From the NCBI GenBank assembly GCA_963662155.1, contig OY759267.1, forward strand, positions 38,612,278-38,676,277: a stretch of DNA of 64,000 nt. Reading direction: 5' to 3'. The number at the start of each line of letters is the position of its first letter. The stretch's first letter is position 1. Position numbers and translations under genes: made by a program. Below the pieces are notes generated by a model, which was not told the origin of the DNA, did not search any database, and saw only the letters and a list, made by a program, of their open reading frames with translations. The DNA is from Lamellibrachia columna (taxonomy: Eukaryota > Annelida > Polychaeta > Sabellida > Siboglinidae). Positions 27,017-40,700 of the stretch are shown here, piece by piece.

Positions 27017-28539
27017 CGACTAATTCGAGTAATATGGAAGGCGTATGTAAGATAGCATTTCGTGTGCGTTTCAGCACACATTCGATATTTCTAGCACACA
27101 CTGTGTGCTTGATGTAGTGTTCCTTTGATCGCAGCTAAATTGGGACAAGTGCATTGTGTTGCATTGACAGCCAATGGAACAAAATAGGCGGAGAAAGAGA
27201 TGATCCAAGACCGATACAAATAAAACAAAGGATGCATTATATATACAGCTACTTGTTGACCTTACAGAATACTACCAAATAAGAAAAGTCACTGATTTCA
27301 ACACAATTTCAGCTTCGATTATTTTGACTTTGCTATGAAAAGGTAGGTTTATGTATAAACGTCATTTGGCTTTATATATATAACAAATATCTATATGGAG
27401 TAGACATAGTTGATACAGTGCTGAATTTGAAACATATTTAGTTTATGGCTCTACGAACATATTTCTGTTCGGACCATGCAAACGATTGGTTTCATATTGA
27501 GTTGTGACTAATTTATTAGGGAATATATTAATTATTAATGACAATTAATATTTTTCGTCTTCCACTACCGCTTACGACTCCGTATTACATTATTAGTTCA
27601 TGACATCGGGTGGTGTAGCCCTTGGTCGGGTCTATATTAGGTTTGCCACTTTGAGTGTTTTGCGTCTGTTAAATCCCTTGTTAAATCTGGATAACAGTTA
27701 CAGCGCCGACGTTCAACGTAGGCGCCATTTTTGAGTGACCACTTCGTGCGCATGTGCACAATAAAACAGTATGAATCTGCATAGTTCGATGTCAGTAACA
27801 TATTAGTAATATTATTTAAGCATACTATAAAGTGAAATGGAATGGAAAAAACCTGTGATGGACTCACTAACTCTAGAGAATTACACTCTTTAAACACCAG
27901 CGCAGCAAAATCTCTAGGCACATTCTGCTTAATGGATGGTGACTGCTTGACATAAAGAAGAATCCAAGAATACTGCAGCCACAACTATTAAAATACTTTC
28001 TTTCCTTCAGTGTCTTTGGACAAGCAAGTAATTTTAATATGAAACCCTGGATAGTCACTACTAACATCATCAGGATTGTGTTCTCCATGTTTTCGTGTAG
28101 ACCATTTCATGATAATTTTCAGACACCCTGTTTGGCTACAAGCAATGCACCAACTTGAAACACCCATCGAAAATAGTCTGTCAAACTACACACCAACATG
28201 CGTGAGATAGGAGCAATTGACTTGATGAACAAATTCACGAACTAGCTGCAGATATGAGAGGAGCCATAACATTATTTTTTATGTTGCAGTGATAACTAAA
28301 ATTAAACGCGTACTAACAACTATTAGTTTTACAATTATCACCATTCAAATCAAACATCTCATACAACTCTATTTATTTATCTAGAAATTCCATAACACAA
28401 CAACATACATTCTAAAATAGACAATAGGGTATTCTTGTACATATGTTGGAATATACGTGTTTAGATAGTTCTACTGTTCAAAGATGCAACATGTAAAATA
28501 TACAGTCTGCAACCAGTGCAAACCATGATTGCAGTGGTG

Positions 28540-28545
28540 TTTATT
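28540..28545 (-). terminator. CPSF1 poly(A) signal AATAAA
   Basis: The sense strand reads AATAAA about 110 nt after the stop codon, with a CA cleavage candidate and a GGTTTGCACTGGTTG stretch 15-40 nt further on. This would give a short 3' UTR ending near 28,520. The hexamer and spacing are seen; use of the site is inferred. Confidence 0.75.
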
Positions 28546-28654
28546 GAACACTGGGCAATTAACAGACAGCAGCCTGTTCACTTTTCTCTTATAAAAACGT
28601 GATTGTTGATATCCGCAGAGTGCGCCAGCACAGACAGCTTGGTGGTAGGCATCC

Positions 28655-28702
28655 TCAGAAATGTGCAGTTGATCTGTCCACTTCGATCAGATCGTCAACA
28701 AC
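28655..28702 (-). CDS. CPSF1: CPSF1 last coding exon (window exon 30)
   Basis: Fifteen codons and TGA encode [15 protein letters not shown], equal to the human C-terminus ILDDLLETDRVTAHF. It is in phase 0 with exon 29 and preceded by a good ctttcag acceptor. It is too short for an ORF caller and was found by its conserved ending. Confidence 0.96.
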   Translation of the reverse strand, partial: VVDDLIEVDRSTAHF

Positions 28703-31700
28703 CTGAAAGCAAAGATGGCTTTGTATTACATAAATATTACACAGCTGTGTGCAAGCGTGCGTGCGTGTGTGCGTATGTAAAGATTGTTACCTAGGATGAC
28801 ATTACTATAGGACTATATTCTTGTATGCATGCCACTGACGTCATGCAATTTATGGCATGCATTAGGGTAGTTTACACATTTAGAAATGTTAGCATTACAA
28901 TGCTGCACTTATAACTATTATAAGTCAGACAACTACATAAACTCAATATCTCAGCTGCAAATAATGCAGGTACACAAAATGAAACACATTGCCTCCAAAT
29001 TATGTTTAAAGGAAATGTACAAAAATTTTCATTACTTACCTAAACGACTGTTTAGGTAAGTAATGAAACTGAACTCTGAATTTATTAGCATTTATAACAT
29101 CTTGGTTGGTTAAAAGAAATATCCGTACAAAATGTATTACTATTTTTAAAATATTTGCTTTTTAAAATAAAAAAAATGCATGATTTGCCGATAATGAATT
29201 AAAATATGCTAGTTTAGTGTGTTGTATAGTATAATATATATATATATATATATATAATATATATATACACAAGAAACACATATATACGTGCATAGAGACC
29301 GCTCAACTGCATTAGCAAAATGCTCAATAAATCTTGTGAAGTTTCAAAGGTGAAAGTTTTGAAGGTGAAAGTTTCAAAGGTGAAATATTATGTTTTTCAT
29401 TGGGTGATTTGTTGGTATGGCAAATTCCTGTTTTGTAACATTTCCGACAATAAATACATCACAACAATGAAGGTCAAATCATGATGCATAACATAGTTAA
29501 TTTAGAACATTATTTATAATTGTACAAAGTATAATTTCTTGTGTGTTTTCCAATGTCGGCCGACCTGTTCACAAGTGGTTCCAATCCTCTTGGCGAGGTC
29601 ATTCCTCTCAGTGATGCTCAGATGTAGGTACTTCCACAGCAGGTCCCCGTCCAGGATGTTGCGGTGGGGATTAGCAAGGGACCGGGTCTCCACATGCACC
29701 AGTCTGAAACAAACCAAAACAATGGGTGAGGGGAACACATCATGCTTAAAACTCCATCCTCAACTCATTTAGCGTATCGACAATCTGGTTCGTCGATGTC
29801 TAACTATGTAGTGTGGGAATAGTCTAAGTAACATCTGCATTCGATTTAATAAAAAAATGCAATTTTTTTTCAAATGATCGAAAGAATTGACTTGTTGTTA
29901 GATCTGGTAAGGCTTAAAACAGTGGATATCCAAAATGGTAAACGGATCAATGCCGATCATGGGTATAACTTCCATCCTTTCGCCAATCACGTCACAAAGC
30001 AAAAAAATTTCAACAAGGTTGAAATTTACAGTGTTTCCATTCTCACTGTAATTAATGTTTGACCAAACATTAAGTAATTTAATAGTTTGTCTGATGATTT
30101 CACAAAACTACATGTAACAGTTGCACAAACGAGCTAGCATGCTGCAGTGGATACTAGGGAGGTTTGATTTTCGGCAAAATGAAACTAGCAAAAAACTCAA
30201 CCTGAGGAAGCACAGACAATAAGCATTACGTCCATAGAAATAAATATATAAATAAAAACAGTGCATTTAAAATTTATATTTGGTTGTTTTTTAACTGATA
30301 GGTTTTTATTTCCCACCTAGGAAACACACACTAACAGATTCAACACACTTATAGACTTTCCCCTCCGTATTGCTTCCTTTAACTCCAGAAGTATATGGAA
30401 CAGTGCTTTTGACGTGGTTGACATCTTAAACTCTTTAGATATACTTGCTGTGCAGGAACACTGGCCCTCTAAACAGAGCCTTTCTTTCCTTAATTCTGTT
30501 CACTCTGACTTTAACGCCAGAGGAATTACTTCCATTGATTACGGTGATGGTTTGAGTGGACGTCCTCATGGTGGACTCTGCTTTTTATGGAGGCGTTCAC
30601 TCGACCCCTTTATTGAACCGTTGATTTATGTTGACGAGAAGAGACTCCTGGGTCTAAAAATTACCAGCTCTAACGCCAATATTCTACTTCTTAATGTCTA
30701 TCTACCATATCAGACTGATGACAATGCTGATGAATATCTAGAAATTTTAGGCAAAATCCAGGCCATGAGCGATTCATTTGAATCAACCAATATATTCATC
30801 ATTGGTGATTTTAATGCGGATATTAAGAACCCCAATCATTTTACTCCATTTCTCAATGTTTTTATAAATGACTGTCACCTTATCGCAAGTGACACATTGC
30901 ATCTCCCCTCTGATGCTTTTACATATGTTAGTGATGCGCACGGCTCAAGGAGCTGGCTCGACCACGTGCTCACCACCCACTCTTGTCACTCATCGATATC
31001 TGATAAGGAAGTTAAATATGACTGTGTCTCTTCCGACCACTTACCTCTATGCTTTTCTATATATGTCAAGTTATTACCTTCCTCTGAAGCCACCATACAG
31101 GAGCAAAATCATGCACCTCATCCTGTGTGGAATGCTGCCTCCCCCCAGGATCTCCATAACTATCATACACAAACCGGTTTGCTTTTATCTGCTATTGATG
31201 TACCTCATGAGGTTTTAAGATGTACTAACCCTAATTGTAATGATGAAGCCCATTGCACTTTGCTAAGCAATCTTTACAATGATATTATAAAATCACTTAA
31301 AGACGCTGCCGAGGTAATCCCTACTAAGGCTAACAACACGTCTTCTAAGTATACTGTTCTAGGCTCGAACGACCTAGTCAGAGACTCCCATCAAGCTGCT
31401 AGAGAATCCTTTCTCTTCTGGCGTTCTGCTGGGAGTCCATGTCATGGTCCCTTATAAGATATAATGAAAATTAGACACGTTCATTTTAAACGCAACAAAA
31501 GACTATGTGAAAAAAATGCTGAAATTCTTAAAGCTGAAAGACTTGCTTCTAAACTATGTAATAATGACTTCAAAAACTTCTGGAAGGACATAAAACATAT
31601 GAATAATGCCAGGTTGCCAAATCCTAGCAATGTTGGTGGTGCTTCCGGTGTCGAAAATGTAAAGAATATGTGGCTTCATCATTACCAATCCCTACTTAAC

Positions 31701-34700
31701 TCTATACCTGGCTCTCCAGTCAACATCAAGAAGATTAATGAATACTGTAGCAATGTACAGCTTAATGTTCAAATGATTGTTAATGTTAAGGAAATTCAAG
31801 ATATAAAACATGCAATGCCCCGGGTTATGATAGTGTAAGTAATGAACATTTTAAATATGCGAATGAAAAACTTCATGTTCTCATGTCACTTTTATATAGT
31901 AGCATGTTTATTCATGGTTTTTACCGGATGCTATGATGATTACAATCATAGCCCCCATAATTAAAAATAAGGCGGGTGACCTGTCTGATAACAACAACTA
32001 CCGACCCATTGCTCTAGCCACAATGGCTAGTAAATTATTTGAATCCTTGATATTATCCAGGGTTTCTACTTTTTTTTTTTATCTACATGTGTAAACCAAT
32101 TTGGATTTAAAAAGCATCACTCAACTGAAATGCTCATATTTTTATTAAAAGAACTCTTTCGACACTACATAGCGAATGGCTCATCTATGTATGTTACCAT
32201 GCTGGATGCCTCTAAGGCCTTTGACAAAGTCAATCATAGTAAGCTATTCACCAAACTAATTGACTGGGGATGTCCTTCTTTTATTGTTCGCATTCTTTAT
32301 TACTGGTACAGAACCCAGAAATTCACTGTCAGATGTAGTTTCTCAGAATTTTTTACCATTTCAAACGGTGTCAAGCAGGGTGGAATCCTTTCTCCACATC
32401 TTTTTAACGTTTACATGGATGACTTAAGTGTAATTTGAATAAATGACCTTTGTGTTTTTTCACCTAGTGTTGCGGGGTTGAGAAAACTCACCGATTGTTG
32501 TGCCAAGAATGGCAATATGTTTGATATAACGTACAATGCCAACAAATCTGTGGTTATTGATAACAAACCTAGGGACAAGAAAAATATTCATCCTGTTGTT
32601 ATCAATAACCATACACTACCTTACACTGAAAAATGTAAATACCTTGGCCATATTATAAACAATAATCTTACTGATGATGACGATATTGCCAGGCAGAAAA
32701 GATGTATCTATGCTCAGGCAAATGCTTTAGCCAGAAAATTTTACTTATGCAACAATTCCATTAAAACAACTTTATTTAATTCATACTGTGGTTCAATGTA
32801 CACCTCAAGTCTTTGGTGTCATTTAAAAAAACAGAGTCTGAAAGGTATTACTGTCGCTTATAACAACAGTTTTAGAATTATACACAACCTGTCACCCCGC
32901 TGTAGTGCAAGCCATATGTTCGCTACTAATTATGTTAAATCCTTTAATGAACGTATTCGCTCATCAATTTTTAGCCTTTTATGCCGGTTGGAAAAATCCG
33001 ACAATATACTTTTTGTGAATTATCTTCACACTTTTATTAATTATCAAAGTCCATTGATTAAACATTGGATTGATCAATTGTATGCTTTTATTTCATGATG
33101 TTTGTACTTTTATACAAATATATTTTTTTATCCTTACTTATCTTATATATATATTTTACTACACGTCATGTGTGTATATTTATATATATATATTTTTCTC
33201 AATACATGTACCTCTATTGTTCATCATGTGTGTATATGTATGTTTTTTTTAACCTGTATGTATTTATAATATTATGGGCTCTTGCCTGAAATAAAACATT
33301 ATTATTATTATAATCATTTTAATAAAACATGTCTGCCAATCATTGTTGGATTGGGAACAAACCATGTTATCATGCTTAAAGGAATGTATGATTTAAATAA
33401 AACATGTCTGCCAAGCATTGTTGGATTGGGAACAAACCATGTTATCATGCTTAAAGGAATGTATGATTTTAATAAAACATGTCTGCCAATCATTGTTGGA
33501 TTGGGAACAAACCATGTTATCATGCTTAAAGGAATGTATGATTTTCATTGGTGAACTGAATGACTGTTTTAGGACAATGTGACACAGAATGTATTAGTAT
33601 TTATTATATCTTGGTTATTTAAATAGTACCCATGCCAAACGTGTTACAATTTTGATCTTTCATGTCTTAATATTTGAGAAAATACACAATTTGGTGCTGA
33701 AATAAAATATTCCAGTTTTACGACATATATAGAGATTGTTATACAGCAGTAAAAGGCAGACCGATCGATCTCCACCTTTGAAAATATAACGTTTTTCATT
33801 GGATTATTTATTTGTCTGTCAAAAACATGTGGCAGGTCTGTCTCACCTGTAGTCCTTTGGGTTGAGACCAGCTGCATGAGGAATGTGTGTATTCAGTGCG
33901 TTCTGTACCATCAGCAGTCGCCTGTACATCTTCTCTGTCACCGGCAATAGGAAGCCAATGCTGCCATCTAGTGACGCTGAAATACAAAAACAAAGGTTAC
34001 AATGCACAGTTGGACATGCACTTTATGCCGGGACACGGATATAACACAAATTTTTTTTGGTAATTATTAGTTATTACTTTAATTCATTTTAATTAACTGT
34101 ATTATTCTAGTTATTAATTAATTCCAGTCCTTTTAATTAATTGTTTTATACTATTTATAATTTCCAATAATTTTAATATTATCCTATTTATTTATTAATC
34201 TCAGTTTTTATAATTAACTGTTTTATCATACCATAACCATGTAATAATGTTATTTGTTTTTACTTTAGTACAGCATCACAGAATATCACTGATTAAATGT
34301 CATTTCTTGGGTACTGTAATTGTAATCAAGATTTTCAAACACTTAGTGGTGTCAATGACTAGAATTGTTAACATTATGTTGTCTGTAACAATAACATACA
34401 CTAGGTGGCACTACACACTCATTACTAGCAGATAGGTGGCGCTGTGCTGATCACATCAGTGCTTCTCAATGTCTCATCCTATCCATGAATTCAACTGATT
34501 CTGAGCTCATAACTTAACAGTTTCACAGTTTGTTTTAAATATCAATCGCTACTGACAGAAATGGAATATTAACCATTTGTGTTCAGAACACAGCTTCAGG
34601 TGGGATAAAAAGTAAACTCACCAACAAGGGCAAATAAACTATTTGTCACTGATAGTATTTTGGTGGATTCACTGGTGGCATCTCTGACTACTGACCTTGC

Positions 34701-37700
34701 AAGAAACGCAAGAAACTTCCAAATTTTCACAATTATTAGGAAAATGTAGGAAATTAATGAAGGTATAGGAAAATATAGGAATTGCAATTAAAATATAGGA
34801 AAACAAAGGAATGCTGGGCACCCTGCACTTACCAAAGTATGTGACATGTCGCTTCTCAATGGCACCAGTCGCCCGTTTTTCTGTTGATGGATCGGACAAC
34901 TTACAACGCACACGAAAGAAAGTCGTCACATGACTGCTGGTATTTATGTCGGCTCTTCTCAGTAACCGCGTACCTCCGTGGCTTTCCCGAACTGCAGAAA
35001 ATTATTTCGGAAAATACAATACAGCCAGTTGCTGGACCAAAGCTAGAGTAAGTCAACCACGATATGAACTGCAGTAGCAGGCATTTGTCACTACCTTATT
35101 TATGTCAAGAAATCACAGTGGAATGTTTTTGCTTATTTGGATGCACATGCATATATTCATTTCATGTTGCTCTATATGCAGTATATTAACAAAATACGTA
35201 CATTAAAATATCAACTTAGTTCTGGCAATGCAAGTAGAGTTCAGAGTAAATGGCCATCAGAATGGAAATTAAGCCAAAGAACAAAGTAACGTGTGCATGC
35301 CTTCAGGCTGATATGTGTAAATTAACATAACATAAGTGTGCATACCTTCAGGCTGATATGTGTAAATCAACATAACATAACATAAGTGTGTATACCTTCA
35401 GGCTGATGTGTAAATCAACATAACATAAGTGTGTATACCTTCAGGCTGATATGTGTAAATCAACATAACATAAGTGTGTATACCTTCAAGCTGATATGTG
35501 TAAATCAACATAACATAACATAAGTGTGTATACCTTCAGGCTGATGTGTAAATCAACATAACATAAGTGTGTATACCTTCAAGCTGATATGTGTAAATCA
35601 ACATAACATAACATAAGTGTGTATACCTTCAAGCTGATATGTGTAAATCAACATAACATAACATAAGTGTGCATACCTTCAGGCTGATATGTGTAAATCA
35701 ACATAACATAACATAAGTGTGTATACCTTCAAGCTGATACGTGTAAATCAACATAACATAACATAAGTGTGCATACCTTCAGGCTGATACATGTGAATCA
35801 ACATAACATAACATAAATGTGTATACCTTCAGGCTGATACGTGTAAATCAACATAACATAAGTGTGCATACCTTCAGGCTGATATGTGTAAATCAACAAG
35901 TTGCGTAGTCTGTCCGACACTACAGAGAAGACACCATACAAATTAGTTCAGTATTTATTTGTTAACACAATAATTAATCTCTTTGAATAAAATAAATCAC
36001 TCATGAACCATGTATTGTTTAACATAATGATAATAAAAAAATTATTTGAACAAATGAATAATCATCTTTACTGTATTGATATATTGGTAAGTCAACCAGC
36101 AGTCTTAGGAATACAATTCTTCATTTTCCTTAGTAGCTTCCTATTTATTTGTAAGGGATGGTGTTTAATATTTAGTATTGGTTCACACTACTCCCCCATC
36201 ACCCAATACGTGTGTGGGACATCAGATAATATACGCATATTCACTAAGCATGCAATAAAATGTGTAATCACCCCTAAATTCCACAAAGAAAATGACCAAG
36301 CTTGGTTGTGTTTTGGAGTATTTTATGAGAAGCTTACCAAGGAAGCAGAGGTGGTTGTTGTCGACCATGAAGGCGCAACTGTAGACCTCAAGAGCTCGCA
36401 CATCCTGTAGCATACAACATGTACCATCTATCACAGTACATACACAGTGCTTTACAGGGTTATGTTATCTGTATCACTATGATGGGCACTTTCTTGTAGT
36501 ATTATTACCTGGTCATCTTTACATATATTTTACAGCTGAAACCCTGCTGCTGGTGATTTCCTAATGAATCTTTGGTTTCAGACAGCAGAGAGTATTTTGC
36601 TTGGGCAGAAAATTCACAATTATGTGCAACTGGTTATATATAACATGGTGTTGCGAATTTAACTTGGCATTTATGTTGTACAATGGTTCTAAAATGTTGT
36701 CACATGCAAGAATTCATTCATACTGTCTGTAGACGTACCCGGCTGACAAGAGAGAGAACCTTCATGTCCTGCTGGTACCGCAGCACTGAGATGCTCTTAC
36801 AGAGGTCAGCAACTAGTATCAGGTTCTTGATGGTGATGATAGAATGGATATAGATCTGAGTGTCGATGAAGGCAACACCACTGAGGTCTTCGTTCTTCAG
36901 CTGCCAGATGTAGATCTACGCACACAGTCAACCACACGTGAACACAACAGCACCACTATTATTACATTTATGATATCAAATAATAATTTTTTTTATAGTT
37001 TACAGAACATGTTATCTTGTTATATGTATGTCACTACTAAGTTTGTTTCAGTCACATATCTTGTTTAGAAATACATGTAAATATGGACTATGTGACAAAG
37101 CATCTCCAGCAGTTTCTTTCATGCCAGTAATCTTTCATGCCAATTTGTCAAGTCAGTCTTCAGTTGGGCAAATCATCACTATCTCAGCTGGCAGTCTGAT
37201 TAATTGTTCCCTGTAGCAAAGTTCAATCAAAAACACTACCCAAATATGCAAAAAATGGGATAATTATAGAAACAGCTTTATTTTACAGTGGTTACTCACA
37301 TGTCTTTATTTTGTTATGCATCCCTGGCCGAGCCAGTTACTGACATGACCCACCTTTTGACCAATAGCGGTAACCAGGAAGCCATGAACATGGTCGAGTG
37401 CTGTAATGGGTCCCTTTTGTTCCTTGTCGTATTCAACCTGAAATAATCATAATAATAACTTTTATTTATAAAGCGCAATTTATCCGGAATATAAATTCTA
37501 TTCAGGCGCATAAAATGAAGGGCAAAGTCAGCAGCCACTCGTTCATCTATTGTTTATTGACTAAACCATCAGAGCAATTATAAAGTAGGTTTGACAAACA
37601 CGAGGAGTACATCACACAAAATAAGCGTTAGTTAGGAAATAGATTGGGGCGGTGACTGTAGCTAAACGCCCCCAAAAGACAGGCCGATTTCCCCTTGGTG

Positions 37701-40700
37701 ACAGAAAATCGAGGTCCATGACCGACCGCCTTATATACGAAACTGCAGGACACATAATAAACGAGGCACAACTGTATATTAAATGTTAATAAACAATGTA
37801 ATAAAACAAAAATAAGAAATTAAAAACTGGTCATGTATAAAGCATTATGAAATGAAGAGAACCTCATTTGATACAAAGGTCCACATAACACGGACACTGT
37901 TGGCAAAACAATAACAAACCAACAGGGCTCATATAAAGAGATGATATTCCTACTTAGGGATAATCTAATAGGTAATTCAGGTGTAATTAAGTCTTCATCC
38001 ACCTACCTCCCTCACCAGTGACAATGCTCTCCAAATGTGTTGTCTGATTCATCAATTGTGGAAACATATCAACATTGATGGAAATAATTTTTTTTTAAGA
38101 GGACAGGAATAAATGGATGCATGGTGTAACTGGATTTTTATCCCCAAAAATGTGACAAATGAATGTTAGGTCACTTACCAATCATTGAGATTTTTTATTT
38201 CCCCATAAACCCTTTCATCCATATTACAAATGTGACAAAGTGATAATCAATCTAAGCTTATCCACAGGTTGACGGGTGCTGGTACACAAGTGTTGAATGA
38301 CACTGGGTTTTCTGCACAAGTTGCTTCAGAATGTTATATTGAGTGAGCTTGTGAGCTCAATACAACATTCTGAAGCAACGAGTGCATAAACCAATTATGA
38401 TTCGATAATGTATTTATTATATGGCTTCATAACTAACATTTCAAAATGTTTAATGCAATGAATCAGTAATGTACTAATGATTCTCAAGACGTGACCAGAT
38501 GACTCTACAGCCGTGCATTATACATCATGTGACATTTTAATTAATTCTTCAGCTTGTGCGTGTAACAGTGCGATACCAGTTTTTATAGCACTTTATTACA
38601 CACATTAAGGGACAGAACACGAGTTAAACAAGAGGTGTAATTAAGTCTTCATCCACCTACCTTCATCTTGTTCTTGGTGAGAGGCTGGCCAGGCTCAGGG
38701 ACAACTTCAATGATGTCAAAGATAATAATCTGCAGGTAAAGAGGTGACATACATATTGTATTAAATATACACCAAGTACAGCTATCCTAAAATGGTGGAA
38801 TGTCTGTATTCTTTGCATTACATGTTCATGATGACTTCTTGATGTATATATGTTATCGTCATGCCTGTAGGAATGTGGGCTCTGAGAAACTTGCCGGACG
38901 GGGCTGTACATGTGTTCAGTTCCTGTCTGGTTTGCTTTGAGGAGCTCACATTCCTGTTAATGTGCTTCCCAAAGTGGCTGCGTGATAAGCAGTCCACTTT
39001 GCAATAAAACATCATTTATTTGGCCCTTTTCAATCTCTACTACATCGGACTTATGTTGGTTATTGCATAAATGGATTTATGCAACTTACAGCTGCATAAC
39101 AGATTTTATGAGATAACCAAGGCAAGTCTTGCCCTGGGTGTCCGAGACTACACCGGAACTATTTGGCCAAATAATTTGTATTACTCCACGATATTCAGCC
39201 AATCACGGCTTAACGGAAACCAGTTCAAACCAGAGCCAGCAGCTGGAATCTTTCACTCCTGTTCCAGTCTCTGCATCGCGAAGTTGTGTCTAGAAAATTT
39301 GTCTCTCGAAATCCGCCCTCCTCCCCACCTTCCTTCCTTATTTTCAATACTTAGTGTAAAATGCGATTGTACATCGTTGATGAAATAGGAAGTTGGAAGA
39401 TGTCGAAACCGCTTTCCCCACTTTTCGCTTTATACTAGATGAACACAGGGGTTTATCCCCTAGTAGTTGGTGTTCATGGGGTTTTCTGCGCAGACAGGCT
39501 TCCTGTTTCTTCATCTGTATTCTTGGCTTATGTTTATATAGGTTAGCGAAATGGCCCCACCTGTTTGTAATTAAATTTGTGTATTGGTGGTGGAATGTCT
39601 GTATTCTTTGCATTACATGTTCATGACGACTTCTTGATGTATATATGTTATCGTCATGCCTGTAGGAATGTGGGCTCTGAGAAACCTGCCGGACGGGGCT
39701 GTACATGTGTTCAGTTCCTGTCTGGTTTGCTTTGAGGAGCTCACATTCCTGTTAATGTGCTTCCCAAAGTGGCTGCGTGATAAGCAGTCCACTTTGCAAT
39801 AAAACGTCATTTATTTGGCCCTTTTCAATCTCTACTACATCGGACTTGTGTTGGTTATTGCATAAATGGCAATATGCAGTTTACAGAGCTTATTAAATGA
39901 GTCAACTAGCATCAACGTGTATTATTTTTAAATGTCACACCCTGTTTAATGGTTAACTGAATAAAATACATGTATGTATACCGTTATGGAATGATGATGT
40001 ACTGAACTAATAGGCCTACAAATCGAAAATAATAACCTGGATTTGAGCAGCCGAAAACGTATGAGTTGACACACGCAGTATGTAAGCTGATTAAACATAG
40101 AAAACGATAATAGGCAGAATTAATAATCGTTTCACCTCGATTTTCAACTGATCTCGACCGAAGCATAAATTTATGACGCACCACTTGGCATCGATTTGGC
40201 ATGCTGGTTTCACGTCATTTAGATTGGAAGGATGCCATTTCACCCCAGTGTCATATTAGCACTGCATACTAAATTGCATTTAAGACTGTTTATCTGATTC
40301 ATATGCGAAAGCGTATTTGTGAATCTCAAATGCTATTTCAAACCGCCTAAGCGAAGCCAACATCAGCGAACAAACAGGTTGACACTCGTTCATTGACATT
40401 GTTCACCTGTTTCTTGAGAATTGTCAAAGCAATTCTAAGTAGGTTTAAGCAGGCCCATTTGGCATTTCCCCTGGCGGCAGAAAATCGGGGTCCACGATCA
40501 ACAGCCTTATATCCGGATCCGCGATATAACATTGTTTTTCCCACTATACACCGTGCTGTTTGTCCGTCGCCATTTTGGAAATAAAATATTTCGAGAAAAA
40601 AATCACGAAAATAATGATTACTGTTCACCTTAGCAGGGACAGAAAACCAAAATATCCTGTCCGTGTTAAGCAGGTGTCCCCTCATCAGAGGGACATTAAC

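Larger units (their letters stand above)
22151..28520. other. Intergenic DNA between CpG segment and CPSF1 3' end
   Basis: Contains the 73-bp duplication, the 125-bp repeat pair and the CCCG tract listed separately. At 25,630-25,680 GGCAGTGGCGTATCTGGGAT plus a run of ten G resembles the terminal sequence of a widespread animal DNA transposon. I found no gene. Confidence 0.45.
30310..33305 (+). mobile_element. Decayed non-LTR retrotransposon (LINE), antisense in CPSF1 intron
   Basis: An APE-type endonuclease, reverse transcriptase and C-terminal region lie in order on the plus strand and end with GAAATAAAACATTATTATTATTA, a typical reverse-transcribed tail with short ATT repeats. It is broken by frameshifts, a stop and a deletion across the RT active-site motif, so it cannot be active. 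The 5' border is uncertain (the reading frame is open to at least about 30,330) and no first ORF is seen. The [20 protein letters not shown] wording fits the CR1/jockey-like group of LINEs; I cannot fix the clade. It sits in the 4.1-kb intron between CPSF1 exons 28 and 29. Confidence 0.92.

Noticed and set aside
32415..32426. YMDD as the RT catalytic motif
   Set aside because: It follows [12 protein letters not shown] directly and belongs to the motif B region; the catalytic F/YADD normally lies further on and is missing.
39071..39388. 105-codon ORF inside the LTR-like element
   Set aside because: No gag, protease or other retroelement motif; length is within chance.
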